DNA of 64,000 nt, from assembly GCA_015680685.1 (NCBI GenBank), contig MNCI01002119.1, positions 1 through 64,000 of the forward strand, given 5' to 3'. Below the pieces are notes generated by a model. It did no database searches, was not told the origin of the DNA, and saw nothing but the letters and a program-made list of their open reading frames with translations. Positions 47,531 through 60,600 of the stretch are shown piece after piece. The DNA is from Gnetum montanum. Lineage: Eukaryota; Streptophyta; Gnetopsida; Gnetales; Gnetaceae. Both the position numbers and the translations under genes were made by a program. Position 1 is the stretch's first letter. Every line of letters starts with the position of its first letter.

Positions 47531-48541
47531 CATCTCTGGTTCATCAATCTGCCGCCACATTTGAGCTTCATCACTGCATCGCCCGCCATCAGAAGATCCT
47601 ACCAACGCTACTGCCATTGACATACAGTGCTTGAAATCTCTTTCAGCATCTTTGTTCCCTTTGCCATCGTGTAAGTCTAAGCTCGATTATTCACTCATGG
47701 TTTTCTTGTCTCCTTGGAGTTGTGTTTGTAGGATGACACCCAGAGGTTTTCATACAAGGATGCATTTCGTCACAAGCAACAAGATGGGACAATGTTCACA
47801 GCACACATGGCGAGACTGAATCAAACCATTCACTAGTACATCCCCATTCACCGACTCATTCCCTATCTATTTACAAACATATTTTATTCAATCCTACCTC
47901 TGATACATCTAGTACACCCAAAACTTCGAACATGCTGCAAAAGTTCACACATGAGTACAAAATCAATGCAAAGTTCACAATTGCTGCAAAAAAAAAAACG
48001 AGACTCCTGGCAATTCCCATATGAGCCCTAGGCGGGAAGGCAGTCGTCTCAAAACCAAGTACTCATGTCCAAAATGGTCAAGAAGCATCTAGTTGCATGG
48101 CTCTGGCTCTCCACCAACAAGCCCCCCAAACATTGAATAGAGGCCCTGTTCCTCCAAAGCATGTAACAGAACTCCCCGTAGCTTTGGTCTTGCCAACAAA
48201 TGCTCTTGACCACTAACTAGGAGCCTTGTCTCGCCAAAGGACACCCATCGCATGTCTGAACTCCGAGTCTGCTAAACAATGGCTATTGACAAGGACCAGC
48301 ATGCCGCACACCCGAGCACCCCATCTCCCAACATAGTTTCTTGGGGAGTCACCCCTCCCCACAATCTCTTTTCTCCTATCAGCTGCAAATTTCCCTTTCC
48401 CACGTTCTACTAAGCACGGTGCGATGACGTCCAGTCACGTGGCAGAGGACAAAGTCTATATCAACTTGCTAGTGGTGTTTTGCACTTCTTTGTCGACGCT
48501 TCTCGAGTAGATTCCTCGAAGCGTCAACAAAGAGGGGCCAA
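47531..48541 (+). other. 3' non-coding region and polypurine tract of B
   Basis: No gene recognised. The polypurine tract AAAGAGGGGCCAA (about 48529-48541) abuts the 3' LTR and would prime plus-strand synthesis. Confidence 0.65.
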
Positions 48542-49732
48542 TGAAACACCACAAAATTTTGAGCTTAGTGCTTCCCCAGCAAGAAGCAGGTCCCTGGGAC
48601 CCACGAACAACCACGACTACATTCGGTGTCGCACATTGTAACTTTGGGAATCAAGAGGCGTAATTTTCACTAAGTGTGCAGTACCAGCGTATACGCCCAG
48701 CAGTACCAGCATATACGCCCAACGTATATGCCCAGCGTATACGCCCGACACACCCAGCATATACGCCCCAGCGTGGACATCTGGCCCACACGCCCGGTGT
48801 ACACGCTTCGCCTGTACGCTCAGCACCACACACGCCTGATGATGAAGTCTCAATGACAGAATGAAGAGAGCACCGAAGAGCAAGAATTGAAGCAAGTCGG
48901 CAGCCGCCAGCGTATATGCTTGGCGTATATGCCCAGCCATTGTCGGCGTGCACGCCCAGCGTCCATGGCGTCTCCACCCAAGTTCACATGCCTGGCACGT
49001 CCAGCATATACGCCCTGTGTGTACGCCGGCCTGATGTAGCGTATACGCCCCACGTATACGCCCGACAGATGTAATATGTTGTATATTTGTAAATTGTATG
49101 CACTCGGTCAACGCGCCACATGTCTCCTAACCCGAGTCTAGCGTAACAATCGGTATAAAAACCCCACTTTTCCACTCCATCCAGACGGTTGCAAAAAATC
49201 CTAGAGCACACCAGAGACATTTACACTGCGCACCAGAGCTCAAAACCCTCTTACGCAGGAAAAGCTGTACGCCGCACACAGTCTTTACGCCAGGTCCACA
49301 ACGTAATCTAGCCCAACCACCCTCCCATCCACCAGGGCTTTTCGTCCACCTTGTGCTTCGCCACAACTGCGTTAGACCGATACACTGTATTCTCATTCTG
49401 TAATATCATTGTTACATTTTCTGCATAAGATTGTTTACAGTTTATAGTTTTACGTCAACTTGGCCCACGCATTCTGTTTATGCCCATTTACGCTTACGCT
49501 CCGTTTGCATCTATTTTATGCTGTTTACGCCGTTTATGCGTAACCTAGCGTATAGCGCTTTGGCATACGTGCGGGTAAATCCTTGTCTGATCCGCGTGTC
49601 GACCACCCAAGGTAATTTGCCTTCGTGCACTCCAGCTCGCCCTCAGGCGAAGGCAGGGTCTTCTGTTCTCGTCCTGCGATCCCACGGTCTCTGTTTCCTT
49701 CCAGCTAGAGACCGATGATTTCAAGTGGTACA
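48542..49732 (+). repeat. 3' LTR of B
   Basis: 1191 bp, TGAAACACCACA to GTGGTACA. Exact GCGTATACGC at 48687, 48735 and 49039. Compared with the 5' LTR, the number and spacing of word units differ, which accounts for the length difference. TATAAAA at 49154-49160. Followed by TSD GGCCC. Confidence 0.92.
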
Positions 49733-49737
49733 GGCCC

Positions 49738-49947
49738 TTGTGGGGGTCATTATTCTAGGAGATGAACAATGATTAAAATCTTGCTTGCAAGATATTATTG
49801 GCCTACATTGTTCTGGGATGCTGATCATTTAGTCCAATCTTGTGAGCACTGCCAATGTGATGGGGGAATGAATGCTAGAATGGAGGGTCTGTAACAATGG
49901 ATTCAACCCTTAGAACCCTTCGACATATGGGGAATTGATTTTATGGG
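49738..49947 (+). pseudogene. Integrase of A, middle fragment
   Basis: Carries the zinc-finger cysteines (CEHCQ) and the start of the catalytic core (DIWGIDFMG with the first Asp). Cut on the left by B and on the right by C at the TSD ATGGG (49943-49947). Confidence 0.8.
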
Positions 49948-50776
49948 TGATGAGCAGTAAGGTACCCCTACGCTCAATCATATGAATACGAGTGTTATGC
50001 ATGATCTGGCTGAACTCCAAGGACTAAGTACTTATGTGCCTTTACAGATTTAGGATGGGTTAGGTGATCGTTGTCTTCCCAAGCTTACTTGTATGGAACG
50101 ATTGTATGGTTAAGTAAACTTGAGGTATATGATTTTTATGCTTTTTATGTTTATGTCCTAGTACTAAAAGGAAGAAATGAAATAATTAAGTAACTAATTT
50201 AATTTAACTAATTAGCTAGGTTCTGACTAGTCCTAACACCAGTATCCATTCCCACTCTCCATACACATCCTGACCTAGTGTAACACTACTAGGATTACCA
50301 AATGCTAGTCATTACTAGGTTACCAAGTGTTCTACATATGCTAGAAGTGGTTGTACTGAGTGTGCTTACTTGTGAAAATTAATGAATCAATAAAAGCAAC
50401 ATCAATTAACTAACACAAGCATTAAATAACTGTAAATAACATTAAAAGAAATAAATAAGCTAATCTGAATGCTGCAATGTTTATCATAAAGTTCATCTTT
50501 ATTTCTGGACACAAGGTGTGCTCAAGTACACAATGCTTGAATAAAGATCCATTCACTTTATGACTCCTACTATGGGCACTTAAAAATAATTCTAACTCTG
50601 GAAAGGTAAAATTGCAAGAGTTCAGGTAAGGGACTAAGAAACTAATGCCAAAACCAAGTGCACTTGCCTCTTATTTATTGGCAATGAGACAGATTCTGAT
50701 ATCGCTTAGCAGGCCCCGATATCATAGATCCAATATCGTGGATTTGATATCACGGTCTCGATATCATGGTTCGTCA
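49948..50776 (-). repeat. 3' LTR of C
   Basis: 829 bp. The TATA region and GATATC words lie near the right end on the + strand, as expected for minus orientation. Colinear with the other C LTR and with A's LTR. Confidence 0.92.
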
Positions 50777-52738
50777 TACCCCAATGACTGAATGAAAATT
50801 CATCCTCAAGTTACAGAATGTTGGGAAGGTATGGGATTATTGGTTGTACGACAATTTGATAGTGACATGGAATGATAGACTCAAAGTGCCTAGTGAATGG
50901 ATCGAAAAACATATTACAACATTGGTGTTCATACCCATTGTGGTGAACACCATACATAGATGACATCTAGACATTTATTTGATAGATTAGAAAGAGAGAA
51001 AAGAAAATGAGATGCATTGCTGCTAATGTACACATCATTGTTCATCCATGGCCATATGATGTGTGTTCCTTGCATAACTGCTTCAGCTCCCATCCATCTT
51101 GAGTGCTCCCTCGTATCCCAGTCCATTGTTCATGTGATCACCATATTTACACACATAGTCATGAATTAGTAAGGATAGAAAAGATATAGTGTGATTGATA
51201 CCTTACCTCACTATGAAGCACATTAGTTAGGTTGTGGGTATGGCAGATACTGGGTTAGAGGCTTATCACTTGGTGAGTACCCAAGGTGTAGGGGTGAAAT
51301 AAGTAATGGAATGAAAAATTTTGTGATAGGGCCCCCACAACTAAGAGCGAACCTTAGGTAGCGATAAGATAGAAAATGAAAGAATAAGGAAGATTAGAGA
51401 AAGAAGAATGGTGAAGCCAATAAAACAAAATTAGATGTCATGGATGGGATGAGACGAGAAATAGTTGATTGCAGAAATGTTTAAGGGAAAGGGCTTAACA
51501 ATTGTACCAAAAAGGAATGCTAGTGGATCCTCCCCAAAGCAGGCTCATGCCCTTAATGCCCTAACAATCCCACACACCAAAAATTCCATAGGCTCTAGGA
51601 ATGACATATGGAAATAATGGTTAAGGACTTACCCACAAGAGTTTACCAAAGAATAATAATGCAGCAACCAAGATATAAACTGAGCATAAAACTGGAAATG
51701 AGATGGAATATGGAAAGAAATTTGGAAGAGAAGAGAGAATGGAAGGGAATCCCAAGATCAAGGTTGTGTAAAGTCCCTAGTGTATTATGTAGTTAAGGTG
51801 ACTTAGTAGAATTCATTCCAAATCCAGATCAAAACTAATCACATCTAGTGACCTCACATCAACACCCTTGACCAATTCATCCTTGTAAGACAATGAGAAT
51901 GTATCTACAAAGCCACCACCATTCTAACAAGACAAAGATAGAGGAGTAAGAAGTGAGAAAGGTCCTTAGTTAGAGGGAACCTTCAAGCATGGGTAACATG
52001 TATTTCCAGTTCCATAATTAGTGCTTGTAGCCCATGTTTCTTATTATTTCTATGGGGTGTGCTTTGAATTCCCACCAGTTGTTTTTTTTTTTTGTGAGAA
52101 CCACACCATGTAAACACTTATTTAATTTTGTCAACTTCCTAATATTTGGTGAAGAGAGGAATAGTGGAAAACTTATGAAAAACATCCAAGAACCTAAGAG
52201 AATAGCCAGCCTAATGCATAAAATCCCCTTGAGGTTACACCCTTTTTAATCCATTTGAATCTTTCTTGTGGTTGAAGAATACCAAGCCACCAATTCATTA
52301 ATAAGTTTACTTAGAAAAAGGGATAGTACAGTTCCAAGCTCAAAGGGGACCATAGAGCTAAATGGATGAATGGATGATGTGGACTCATTGCCTATTTTAT
52401 CAAAAGAAACCATATCTTATTATCAACATTAAAAGTTAAAGGTAAAAACCAAACATTAGCAATCAACATCATTATAGTACAATCCACCATCATGAGCACT
52501 TATTATGTGATGAGTAAGAATAAATCAAGTAAAGAAATAGTAAAAATGTTACCAATGGTGTAAAATAAAAACAAGTAAAGATGAAAAATATGTAAAAAAA
52601 AATGTGTAAAACAAAAATATAAAAGGAATTGATGGCTTAGAATGGTTAGCATTGGTGGCCATCTTCCCCATGACTAAGTTGAAAGGAGGAGATCCAAAAT
52701 AAGGAGTAGGATTGTTCACGAATAGATGTAGTATTAGT
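50777..52738 (-). other. Polypurine tract and 3' region of C, no recognised gene
   Basis: The tract (minus strand CATTGGGGTA) touches the LTR. The rest, between integrase and LTR, is where Athila elements may carry an envelope-like frame. I see only short frames (for example 50929-51126 and 52549-52758) with no signature. Confidence 0.5.
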
Positions 52739-53900
52739 ACTGGATGTTTTAGGCTCATGGAATGGTTTGGTTTGTTAGATGTTGACTACTAATTTCTTAT
52801 TTAGGCTTTCAAGGGTATAAATCATCATGGCCCCTAAAGGAAAAGTTTCATGAATGATATAAGGTCCTTCCCATAGCATTTGAAATTTAGTTCATTGTGG
52901 CACATGTGTGGGATTCTAATAAAGAACCTTATCTCCCGGTTGGTATTTGACTTTCCTAATCCTTAGGTCATGATGTTGTTTGTTAAAGGCCTTGTGCAAT
53001 TCATTAGATGACAGAGTAGCTAATTGGTTCTCATCTAGCAAGTTAAGGTTCATTAACCATTGTTTTTGTGCTATGAGGTCAAGGTTAAGGTCACATGTTG
53101 TGAATAGGGTATGGAGCTTAGCTTGAATAGGAAGCGTTGGAAGTTTACCATACACTAACTCATAGGGAGAGTAGCCTATAGGGAGTTTTCATGTGAAGTT
53201 GTATGCCCAAAGAGCATCGTTCAATATGGTGCTCCAGTCTCGTCTATATTTGCTAATGGTCCATGATAATATTTTTGTGATCTCCCTATTGGTGACTTCA
53301 TCATGACCATTCACTTAAGGATGAGATGGTGTAGTTAGCTTATGCTCAACTCCTAAGCATTGCATAAATTTCTAGAAAGTCACACCTGTAAAGTGTTTAC
53401 CATTGTCAGAAATAAGTGCACGAGGCACACAAAACCTATTTACAATTTGTTGTTGAACAAATTGTGTAGCGGTAGATGATTTATAATTCGTAATAGTGGC
53501 TACTTCTGCCCAATTTGTAAAATAGTTAACAACAACAATAATATAGGCCTTTCCATTGGACATTGGTGTAATAGGTCTCATAAAATCAATTCCACATATG
53601 TCAAAGGGTTCTAAGGGTTAAATCCATTATTGCAGAACCTCCATTCTAGTAGTCATTTTCCCATCACGTTGGTAGTGCTCACAAGATTGGACAAAGTGAT
53701 GAGCATCTCATAACAATGTAGGCCAATACTATCCTGTAAGCAAGATTTTAATGGTTGTTCATATCCCAGCATAATGACCCCCACAAGGGCCCTCATGAGC
53801 ATCTTGGAGAACTCACAATTGATCTACATTGGGAACACACCATCGAACCAAGCCATCGGAACATACTTTATAAAGTTGTTCGTTAATTTCCATGAAATAT
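52739..53900 (-). pseudogene. Integrase of C, broken
   Basis: The zinc finger reads CEHYQ where A has CEHCQ, so one metal-binding Cys is lost. Core pieces: GIDFMRPITPMSNGK and ALISDNGKHFTGV (second Asp), open at 53372-53581. The C-terminal part at 52916-53155 includes DLRIRKVKYQPGDKVLY. Several stops between. Confidence 0.8.
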
Positions 53901-53989
53901 TTGGCTTGGTGAAGAACCTGTTGTTTCTTTTTAACATCTAACCCTTGTGGTGTTTCTTGTGTGAAGAGATAGGTAAGAATGTCACTATA

Positions 53990-55330
53990 CCAAGTTGTCT
54001 CTGTGGTTAATTGATTTTTTATTACACTTGCAAAGAGGAGTTCATCAGGGAAATGATTAGAAATTGGATATTTGTCCTCTTTGTTGTTCCATCATAACCA
54101 AGATAAATGATTAGCAACAACATTCTCGGTTCCTTTACGATCGATCATTGTAAGGTCAAACTCTTGTAAGATCACGAGCCACCATATGATGTAAGGGCTT
54201 ACTATTGGTTTATTCATTAGGAACCGATTTGCACTATGATCTGTATGTACAAATATCTTATAGCCCAATACATAGTGCCTAAATTTTTCTAGTGAAAACA
54301 CCACAACCATTAATTCTTTTCCTATTATGGTGTAATTGAGTTGTGCACCAGCAATACTTCAACTTACATAGTGAATGTAATAGGGTCATTTCTGATCATC
54401 TAACTATGCAAGTACGGCTCCTAAAGCAAAGTTGGATGCGTCAATCATTATGTAGAATAGTCTAGACTAGTCAAGAGCTTGTAGAATGGGTGTTTCTAGG
54501 AGCTTTTATTGTAAGTTTTGGAAGGCTAGCTCACATTTCCTAGTCCGTTTAAAGGATATGTCCTTCTTCTTTAGTTCTACCAAAGGTTTTGTAATCCTTG
54601 AAAAGTTTTCAATGAAGTGTCTATAATAGCCAGTATATCCAAGGAATTACCATATATCTTTTACAATTTTAGGTTGATAAGTGATTCCTTGGATAACCTT
54701 AATCTTTTCAGGATCTACCTCTATCCCTGTTTTTGAAATCTTATGCCCTAACTCAATGCCTTCTTGGACCATTAAATGGCTTTTTTTCCAATTTAGCCTT
54801 AAGTTGGTTTCTACACACCATTTCAGTACTTGCTCTAATCGGTCCAATGCTTCATTGAAGTCCACTCCGTAGGTGGAGAAACTATCCATAAAGACCTCCA
54901 CACCATTTCCTATTTGTTGCTGAAATATGCTTAGAAGCAAACATTGAAATGTTTTTGGGGCATTGCACAAGCCAAATGGCATCTTCCTATATGCAAATGT
55001 TCCCCAAGGACTTGTAAATGTGGTCTTGGCTTGTTCTTCTAGTGCTATTTGAATTTGATTGTAACCACTATGACCATATAGAAAACTATAGTAGCAATGC
55101 CCTGCAATGGTATCTAAGACTTGGTCAACAAATGATAATGGGAAGTGGCCTTTGAATGTTGCCATGTTTAGCAACCTAAATTCTATACACATCGTTCATT
55201 TACCTCCCTTTTTAGGCTCAATAACTAATGGACTAACCCATTCACTGTTAGCAATGGGGTAGATGAACCTAGCTTTTAGAAGCTGTTCAATTTCTTCTTT
55301 AACCACTTACTTAAGCTTTGGGTTCAATCA
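53990..55330 (-). pseudogene. Reverse transcriptase and RNase H of C
   Basis: RT palm open at 54647-55192 (182 codons) with HSGYNQIQIA and WGTFAYRKMPFGLCNA. The active site reads VFMDSFSTYG, where A reads VFMDDFSTY, so the second catalytic Asp is gone. RNase H at 54092-54310 (LEKFRHYVLGYKIFVHTD). Stops split the pieces. Confidence 0.84.
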
Positions 55331-55333
55331 CCT

Positions 55334-55711
55334 CTACGGTTGTTGTTGTGGCTTCATGGAGGGGTTAGTGTAAATTCTATGTTGGCATATCCTATGATCT
55401 ATTTTGATTAATTTGGGATATGACCAAGAAAAGGCTTTCAACCATTTGTTTACTATTTTCAGCAGTCTTTCTTTTTGTTGAGGAGTGAGCTTAGCATTAA
55501 TGATTACTAGTTTTCGATTCTTGAGAAATGTATACTCCATACTGGTGGGCAACGGTTTTAACACAAGGGGCTCTTGCTTGATCTCGTCAGGGATTTCCAA
55601 ATTCACCCAATTGATATTTTTGATGTTAGGAATTGGAAGTTGGTGATGGACTTGCTTTAATGTGTCTATACTATTAATGTAGGTGCAAGTCAAGCTCTCA
55701 GTTGGTTCCAT
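55334..55711 (-). pseudogene. Protease-RT linker of C
   Basis: Open for 125 codons, including LKNRKLVIINAKLTPQQKERL and ICQHRIYTNPSMKP, just upstream of RT. A has the same block with stops. No separate function can be named. Confidence 0.6.
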
Positions 55712-55859
55712 GCATATAGTTGAGTTTCTCTCTTGGTTAGTTGTCAGCCATTGGATGGCTTCCTATCTTGTGTCTATTGCATATAGACATCTTTGTATGT
55801 TAGTTATTTGTACACACTGGTTGCATGTAGGAAATGTTAAACGTTGTACAAACCAGGCC

Positions 55860-56356
55860 TTCTACACACAGTTGCACACTATGTCACTATATACGATGCA
55901 TGGAACTTTCTTCTTCTTGATATTTTCAAATGTATTTTCCTTTAATATTTCTAGGGAAAGATCACATATTCCTAGGTGTGCATCAATTGTGCTTAGCCAT
56001 GATCTTTCCATAATGATTGGGAAGTCCCCCTTGTAGTTATTAAGTTGAATCACTAGGAAATTGACTTGATACAACCACCTAAAAACAGTGGTGACAATGT
56101 CTTTCACTAGTCCTAATGGGATAGTGATGGATTGGTTGGCTAGCTCTTAATGAATGTTACTCTTTTTTAGTGGAGGTAGATTCCAGGCTTTGTACATTTC
56201 TTGAGAGATTAAGTTGACACTAGAACCTGAATCCAAAAGAGCTTTGCATGGCTCATTTTCAATGATTTGTAAATATGTAAGAGGACTTCCAAGATTAGAG
56301 AATTCCATAGGAATATGCATAGCTTTGATCAAGTTGGTAATGGTATGAGTCAACAT
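55860..56356 (-). pseudogene. Protease of C
   Basis: Retropepsin segment CKALLDSGSSVNLIS with an intact Asp-Ser-Gly. Open at 56147-56356, then continuing in 55862-56107 (RSWLSTIDAHLGICDL) after a frame change or stop. Confidence 0.78.
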
Positions 56357-57059
56357 GACTATGTGTGTTAAGTGTGGTCTTTAGTTTGAAGGAAGCTTTG
56401 AAGATTCAAATGATGGAGAGGCATTTGGAGGATTAGCCACTTGTAGTTGTAAGGACTTAGTTGGACTGTTGGTTCTAAAGAAAGGTCTCTTCTTTGTATG
56501 GTTGTCTAAACCAATAGTAGGTTCAGGGTTGACAGCCCTTGTAGTATTACATTGCTGCAGCTAGGTAGGGAGCTCACCCTGCATAGCTAGAGTAGGTGGT
56601 AATGGAGCTAAGGTTGGAAGAGGTGAGGTGGGATGAGAAGGATAGTACATTTGTAAAACATCTCTCCTAGGAGAAGGAGTTCTATAGTACTCATGGACTT
56701 GGTAGTGAGGTTGAAGCGTGACGTGACTAGTAGAGTCATGTGGAGAGATTGGCTACTACACATAGTATCCATACGGGTTAGGTTGACGGTAAGGGTACTG
56801 TTGATGTGGTGGTGGCATTCCCCATGATTATGGGTGTTACCACTATTGATACTATTCATTTAGTTGTGGTGGAGCTCCATTCAGATAATATATCAAGGGT
56901 TGGTGAAACTTCCTTGGGTTACCTTGAGGATAAGGTGACCTTTGAGGTGTTTTTCATCTATTTAATCATGGGTTTAGTACATACATCCTAGACTCTTGCA
57001 GATGTGACACTACTGGGCAACATCCCCTAGGATGGTCATATTGGTATATCTTAGATCTG

Positions 57060-58893
57060 CTATCATTATTTTTTTCTAAATCCACAACCTCTGTAATGAT
57101 GGTAGGTTTGCCCTTACCCTTGTTACATGCATATTCAGCTTCTCTTTTTTTCTCCTTTCTCGGTCACTACCTTGCTCTCTAGACTCCTCTACTATTTTGA
57201 GAAAAATTTTAAATTTATTATCTAGGGAGTCCCACAATTGATCTACGTTTGCTGATATATCTAATGTGAACTTTTGAATGGGAAAATTTTTCCTATTCAC
57301 CATCTCTTCAAGTGGTGACTCTTCTTCATCCTCATAAAATCTAACTTCCTTCTTTCAGAGGGAAGGATCTCTATTGTACTCCTCTTCACTTTCTCTTTTT
57401 CTTAACTCACCTTCCTCCTTGGCAACTTGCTCCAACAATATTTGTATTTGATGGGCTTTGAGCTCAGATAGCCTTCCTTGGGCATAAGTCCCAAGGGTTC
57501 TTCGTGTTTCATACCTAGCCCCATCTACGAGATGGCGTAGTTGTTTCCTATATGAGTAATCATGGCCAGGGCAACAATGTAATAATCCATAATATTGGTC
57601 CATGGTAGCATCCAAGGGTTCATGTCCTCCTTGTTTCCATCCTTGTATTTGCTTTCGTAGGTTGGACACTTAGGAGTACATTTGATACTTATCATTGAAT
57701 AACTCTAACATGGTACTCCATTGACGAATGGATTCTAATTCTAAGGATCGGTACCAACTTTCCACTTCTTTGATAAGTGTTCATGGAAACAACTTTAGTT
57801 TTTGCCACTCATTTTCTATATTTTGCAAGGCACATGCATCATAAAATGCTTGTAGATGATTTTGAGGATCAGTGTTGTATCCTCCTTCAAATCGTGGGAT
57901 ATTGTTCATGTCTAATCTTTTGATCCTACTATCCTTTTGGTGCCTTTTTGGGATCCTAACGACCTCGGTTATGTCTGGCATACTTCTGGTAGTGAGTAGG
58001 GGTTCATTTTGATCATATTCTCTATGGCATCTATGATGCCTATGCTATTCCCAACTCTCCCTCCTTTCATGATGCATTTCTCTAGAATGCCCTCATCCCC
58101 TTTCTCAACTATTTCATCTATGATCTCTGTTTCACTTACCATTGTCCTCATGATATTTCTCTTTGTGACTACGTCTAGATCCTGAAGGAGAGAGGGAAGG
58201 AGATGATGAGGGTGGAGAGGAAGGAGGGCTAGCACTATGATGGTGCCTATGACTTTCTCTTTAGGGGTTGTAGCCTCAGCCATAGTTATGATCGGAATGT
58301 CCGTTTTCGTCATGTGTTCATGTTTCTTTTTTAGATCCTTTGTGTCCATTGGTATCAGAACCTAGGTTATGAATAGTTGAGTGAAGATTCTGATACAAAA
58401 CGCCTTGACCAAAGTCAATGAGAGGAACATCATTATGTGGAAAACCTCCCGAGGTAGGTTCACCACCCTCATTTTCATTTACAACATATGGGACATCCTG
58501 AGACCACTTTTCCTTCATAGATTCGTAATGTCTCTCCAATTGTAGGTCCCTTTGACATTGTGCCTCCATGGGTTAATAATCTCTCGAATCTTGTTCATGC
58601 ACAACGTACTATGATTGTAAGTGCTACATACCAATTCATGTGAGAGCATGAAGAAGCATGCTTGGGATTGAGTGATTTGGTGGTAACACTATGTTGCCCT
58701 CTAAATCACACCATCACAACTATTCATCTAGGTGGAGGATAAAGGTAAAGTCTGGTACATACTCATTGGGATGAGTGTATACCAAGTAAAATTGTTGGGG
58801 CATTGGTAGATCATCATCATGTGTACTACGTCTCTGACTATTCATTGTGTTAGACCTAGGCAGTGAAGCACTTTCATAGGAAGAAGGAGACAT
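57060..58893 (-). pseudogene. gag of C, broken
   Basis: Starts at ATG 58893, about 130 nt after the PBS, with the same N-terminus as A. Open pieces: 58318-58569, 57969-58349, 57781-57981 (IPRFEGGYNTDPQNHLQAF), 57355-57669 (LGTYAQGRLSELKAHQIQIL) and 57076-57303. The linker to the protease lies at about 56420-57060 and is Pro/Gln-rich. Confidence 0.78.
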
Positions 58894-59008
58894 GATTAAT
58901 TATTTAGTGTGCGATGTATTATTATATTATTTTTTGTAACTAACCCTAAGGGTTTGTTCTAATGATGGGAAGATTCCTGAGTTCTGATTAGTTCACAAAC
59001 AACAAAGT

Positions 59009-59025
59009 CCTCAGCAACAGCACCA
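59009..59025 (-). other. Primer-binding site of C (tRNA-Asp type)
   Basis: On the + strand CCTCAGCAACAGCACCA, which resembles a tRNA-Asp 3' end (CCCCGGCAACGGCGCCA) with four transition differences. One base separates it from the LTR. Confidence 0.8.
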
Positions 59026-59026
59026 A

Positions 59027-59855
59027 TGATGAGTACTGAGGTATCCATATACTCAACCATATGAATACGAGCATTACGTGTGATCCGATCAAACTTCAAG
59101 GACTAAGTGCTTATGTACCTTCACAGAACAAGGATGGGTTAGGCAATCTTTGTCTTCCCAAGCTTACTCATATGGCACGATTGTATGGTTAAGTAAACTT
59201 GAGGTATATGATTTTTATGCTTTTTATATTTATGTCCTAGTGCTAAAAGGGAGAAATGAAATAATTAAGTAACTAATTTAATTTAACTAATTTGCTAGGT
59301 TCTAACTAGTCCTAACACCAGCATTCATTCCCACTCTCTGTACACATCCTGAACTAGTGTAACACTACTAGGATTACTAAACGCTAGTCATTACTAGGTT
59401 ACCATGTGTTCCACGTATGTTCAAAGTGGTCATACTAGGTGTGCTTACTTGTGAAAATTAACGAATCTATAAAAGAAACATCAATTAACTAAAAAAAGTA
59501 TTAAATAATTATAAATAACATTAAAAGCAATAAATAAGCTAATATGAATGTTATAACGTTTATCACAAAGTTCATCTTTATTTCTGGGCACAAGGTGTGC
59601 TCTAGTACACAATGCTTGAATAAAGATCCGTTCAGTTTATGACTTCTATTGTGAGCACTCAGAAATAATTCTAACTCTGGAACAATAAAACTACAAGAGT
59701 TTGGGTAAGGGACTAAGAAACTAATGCCAAAACCAAATGTGCTTGCCTCTTATTTATAGGTAACAAGACAAGTTCCAATATTAGATGTCTAATATCACTT
59801 GGCAGGCCTCAATATTGTAGACCTGATATCGTGGGCTCGATATTGTGGTTCATCA
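59027..59855 (-). repeat. 5' LTR of C
   Basis: 829 bp, TGATGAG...TTCATCA on the + strand. GATATC/GATATTG words lie near 59780-59850. Followed by TSD ATGGG. Confidence 0.92.
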
Positions 59856-59860
59856 ATGGG

Positions 59861-60600
59861 GCCTATTACACCAACATCCAATGGAAAAGTATACATTGTT
59901 GTTGCTGTTGACTATTTTACAAAGTGGGTAGAAGCAACCACTATTACAGATTGTACATCATCCACCGCTGCATGATTTGTTCAACAAAAAATCATAAATA
60001 GGTTTGGCATGCCTCATGCATTTATTTCTGACAATGGTACACATTTTATAGGTGTGACTTTTTGAAAGTTGATGTAATGCTTAGGAGTTGATCATAAATT
60101 GACTACACCATATCATCCTCAAGCGAATGGTCAAGCTGAAGTCACCAATAGGGAGATCACAAAAATATTGACATGAACCATTAGCAAATATAGGTGAGAT
60201 TGGAGCACCAAATTGAACGATGCTCTTTGGGCATACCACTCCACATGGAAAATCCCTATAGGCTACTCTCCCTATGAGTTAGTGTACGGTAAAATTCCAA
60301 CACTTCTTATCCAAGCTAAGTTCTATACACTATCAATAGCATGTGACCTCAACCTTGACCTCAGTCTAGCATAGAAAGAATGGTTGATGAACCTTAACTT
60401 ATTAGATAAAAATCGATTAGCCATCCTATCATCCAATGAATTGCACAAGGCCTTTAACAAACAACCTCATGACCTAAGGATTAGAAAAGTTAAATACCAA
60501 CTAGGGGATAGGGTTCTTTATTGGAATCCCACACATGTGCCACAATGAACTAAATTTCAAATGCTATGGGAAGGACCTTATATCATTCATGAAACTTTTC
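59861..60600 (+). pseudogene. Integrase of A, right fragment
   Basis: Resumes at PITPTSNGKVYIVV after C. It includes FISDNGTHFIGV (second Asp), [14 protein letters not shown] (catalytic Glu) and DLRIRKVKYQLGDRVLYW. Several stops. Similarity to C ends at 'catgaaacttttc' (about 60600). Confidence 0.83.

Larger units (their letters stand above)
31947..49732 (+). mobile_element. B: 17.8 kb Tat/Ogre-like Ty3/gypsy element with antisense gene
   Basis: Two 1.2 kb LTRs (TGAAACACC...TACA), PBS-like site, gag-pro in one frame, spacer I, an intron-bearing gene on the minus strand, spacer II, RT-RNase H-aRNH-integrase in one frame, spacer III and a polypurine tract. TSD is GATCT (31942-31946) versus GGCCC (49733-49737): three differences, all transitions. 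In their first 150 bp the LTRs differ at five sites, all transitions. Gag-pro-pol has twelve in-frame stops, and I saw no frame change in the gag-pro and pol blocks I read. It is one of the better preserved elements in the window. Confidence 0.92.
49948..59855 (-). mobile_element. C: complete Athila-type element, minus strand
   Basis: Two LTRs of exactly 829 bp, perfect TSD ATGGG (49943-49947 and 59856-59860), tRNA-Asp-type PBS, polypurine tract, gag, protease, RT, RNase H and integrase, all on the minus strand. Same family as A, and inserted head-on into A's integrase gene. All genes have stops, and the RT active site is altered. After the integrase, about 2 kb has no gene that I recognise. 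Confidence 0.93.

Noticed and set aside
48617-49111. Minus-strand frame of 164 codons in B's 3' LTR, and similar frames in the 5' LTR (32056-32395)
   Set aside because: They arise from translating the GCGTATACGC word array, which has few stops. They look like Ala/Tyr/Gly repeats and are not conserved as protein.
50777-52738. Envelope-like gene in the 3' region of C
   Set aside because: The position would suit an Athila env-like frame, but only short unrelated frames are visible, with no signal peptide or transmembrane pattern that I could trust.
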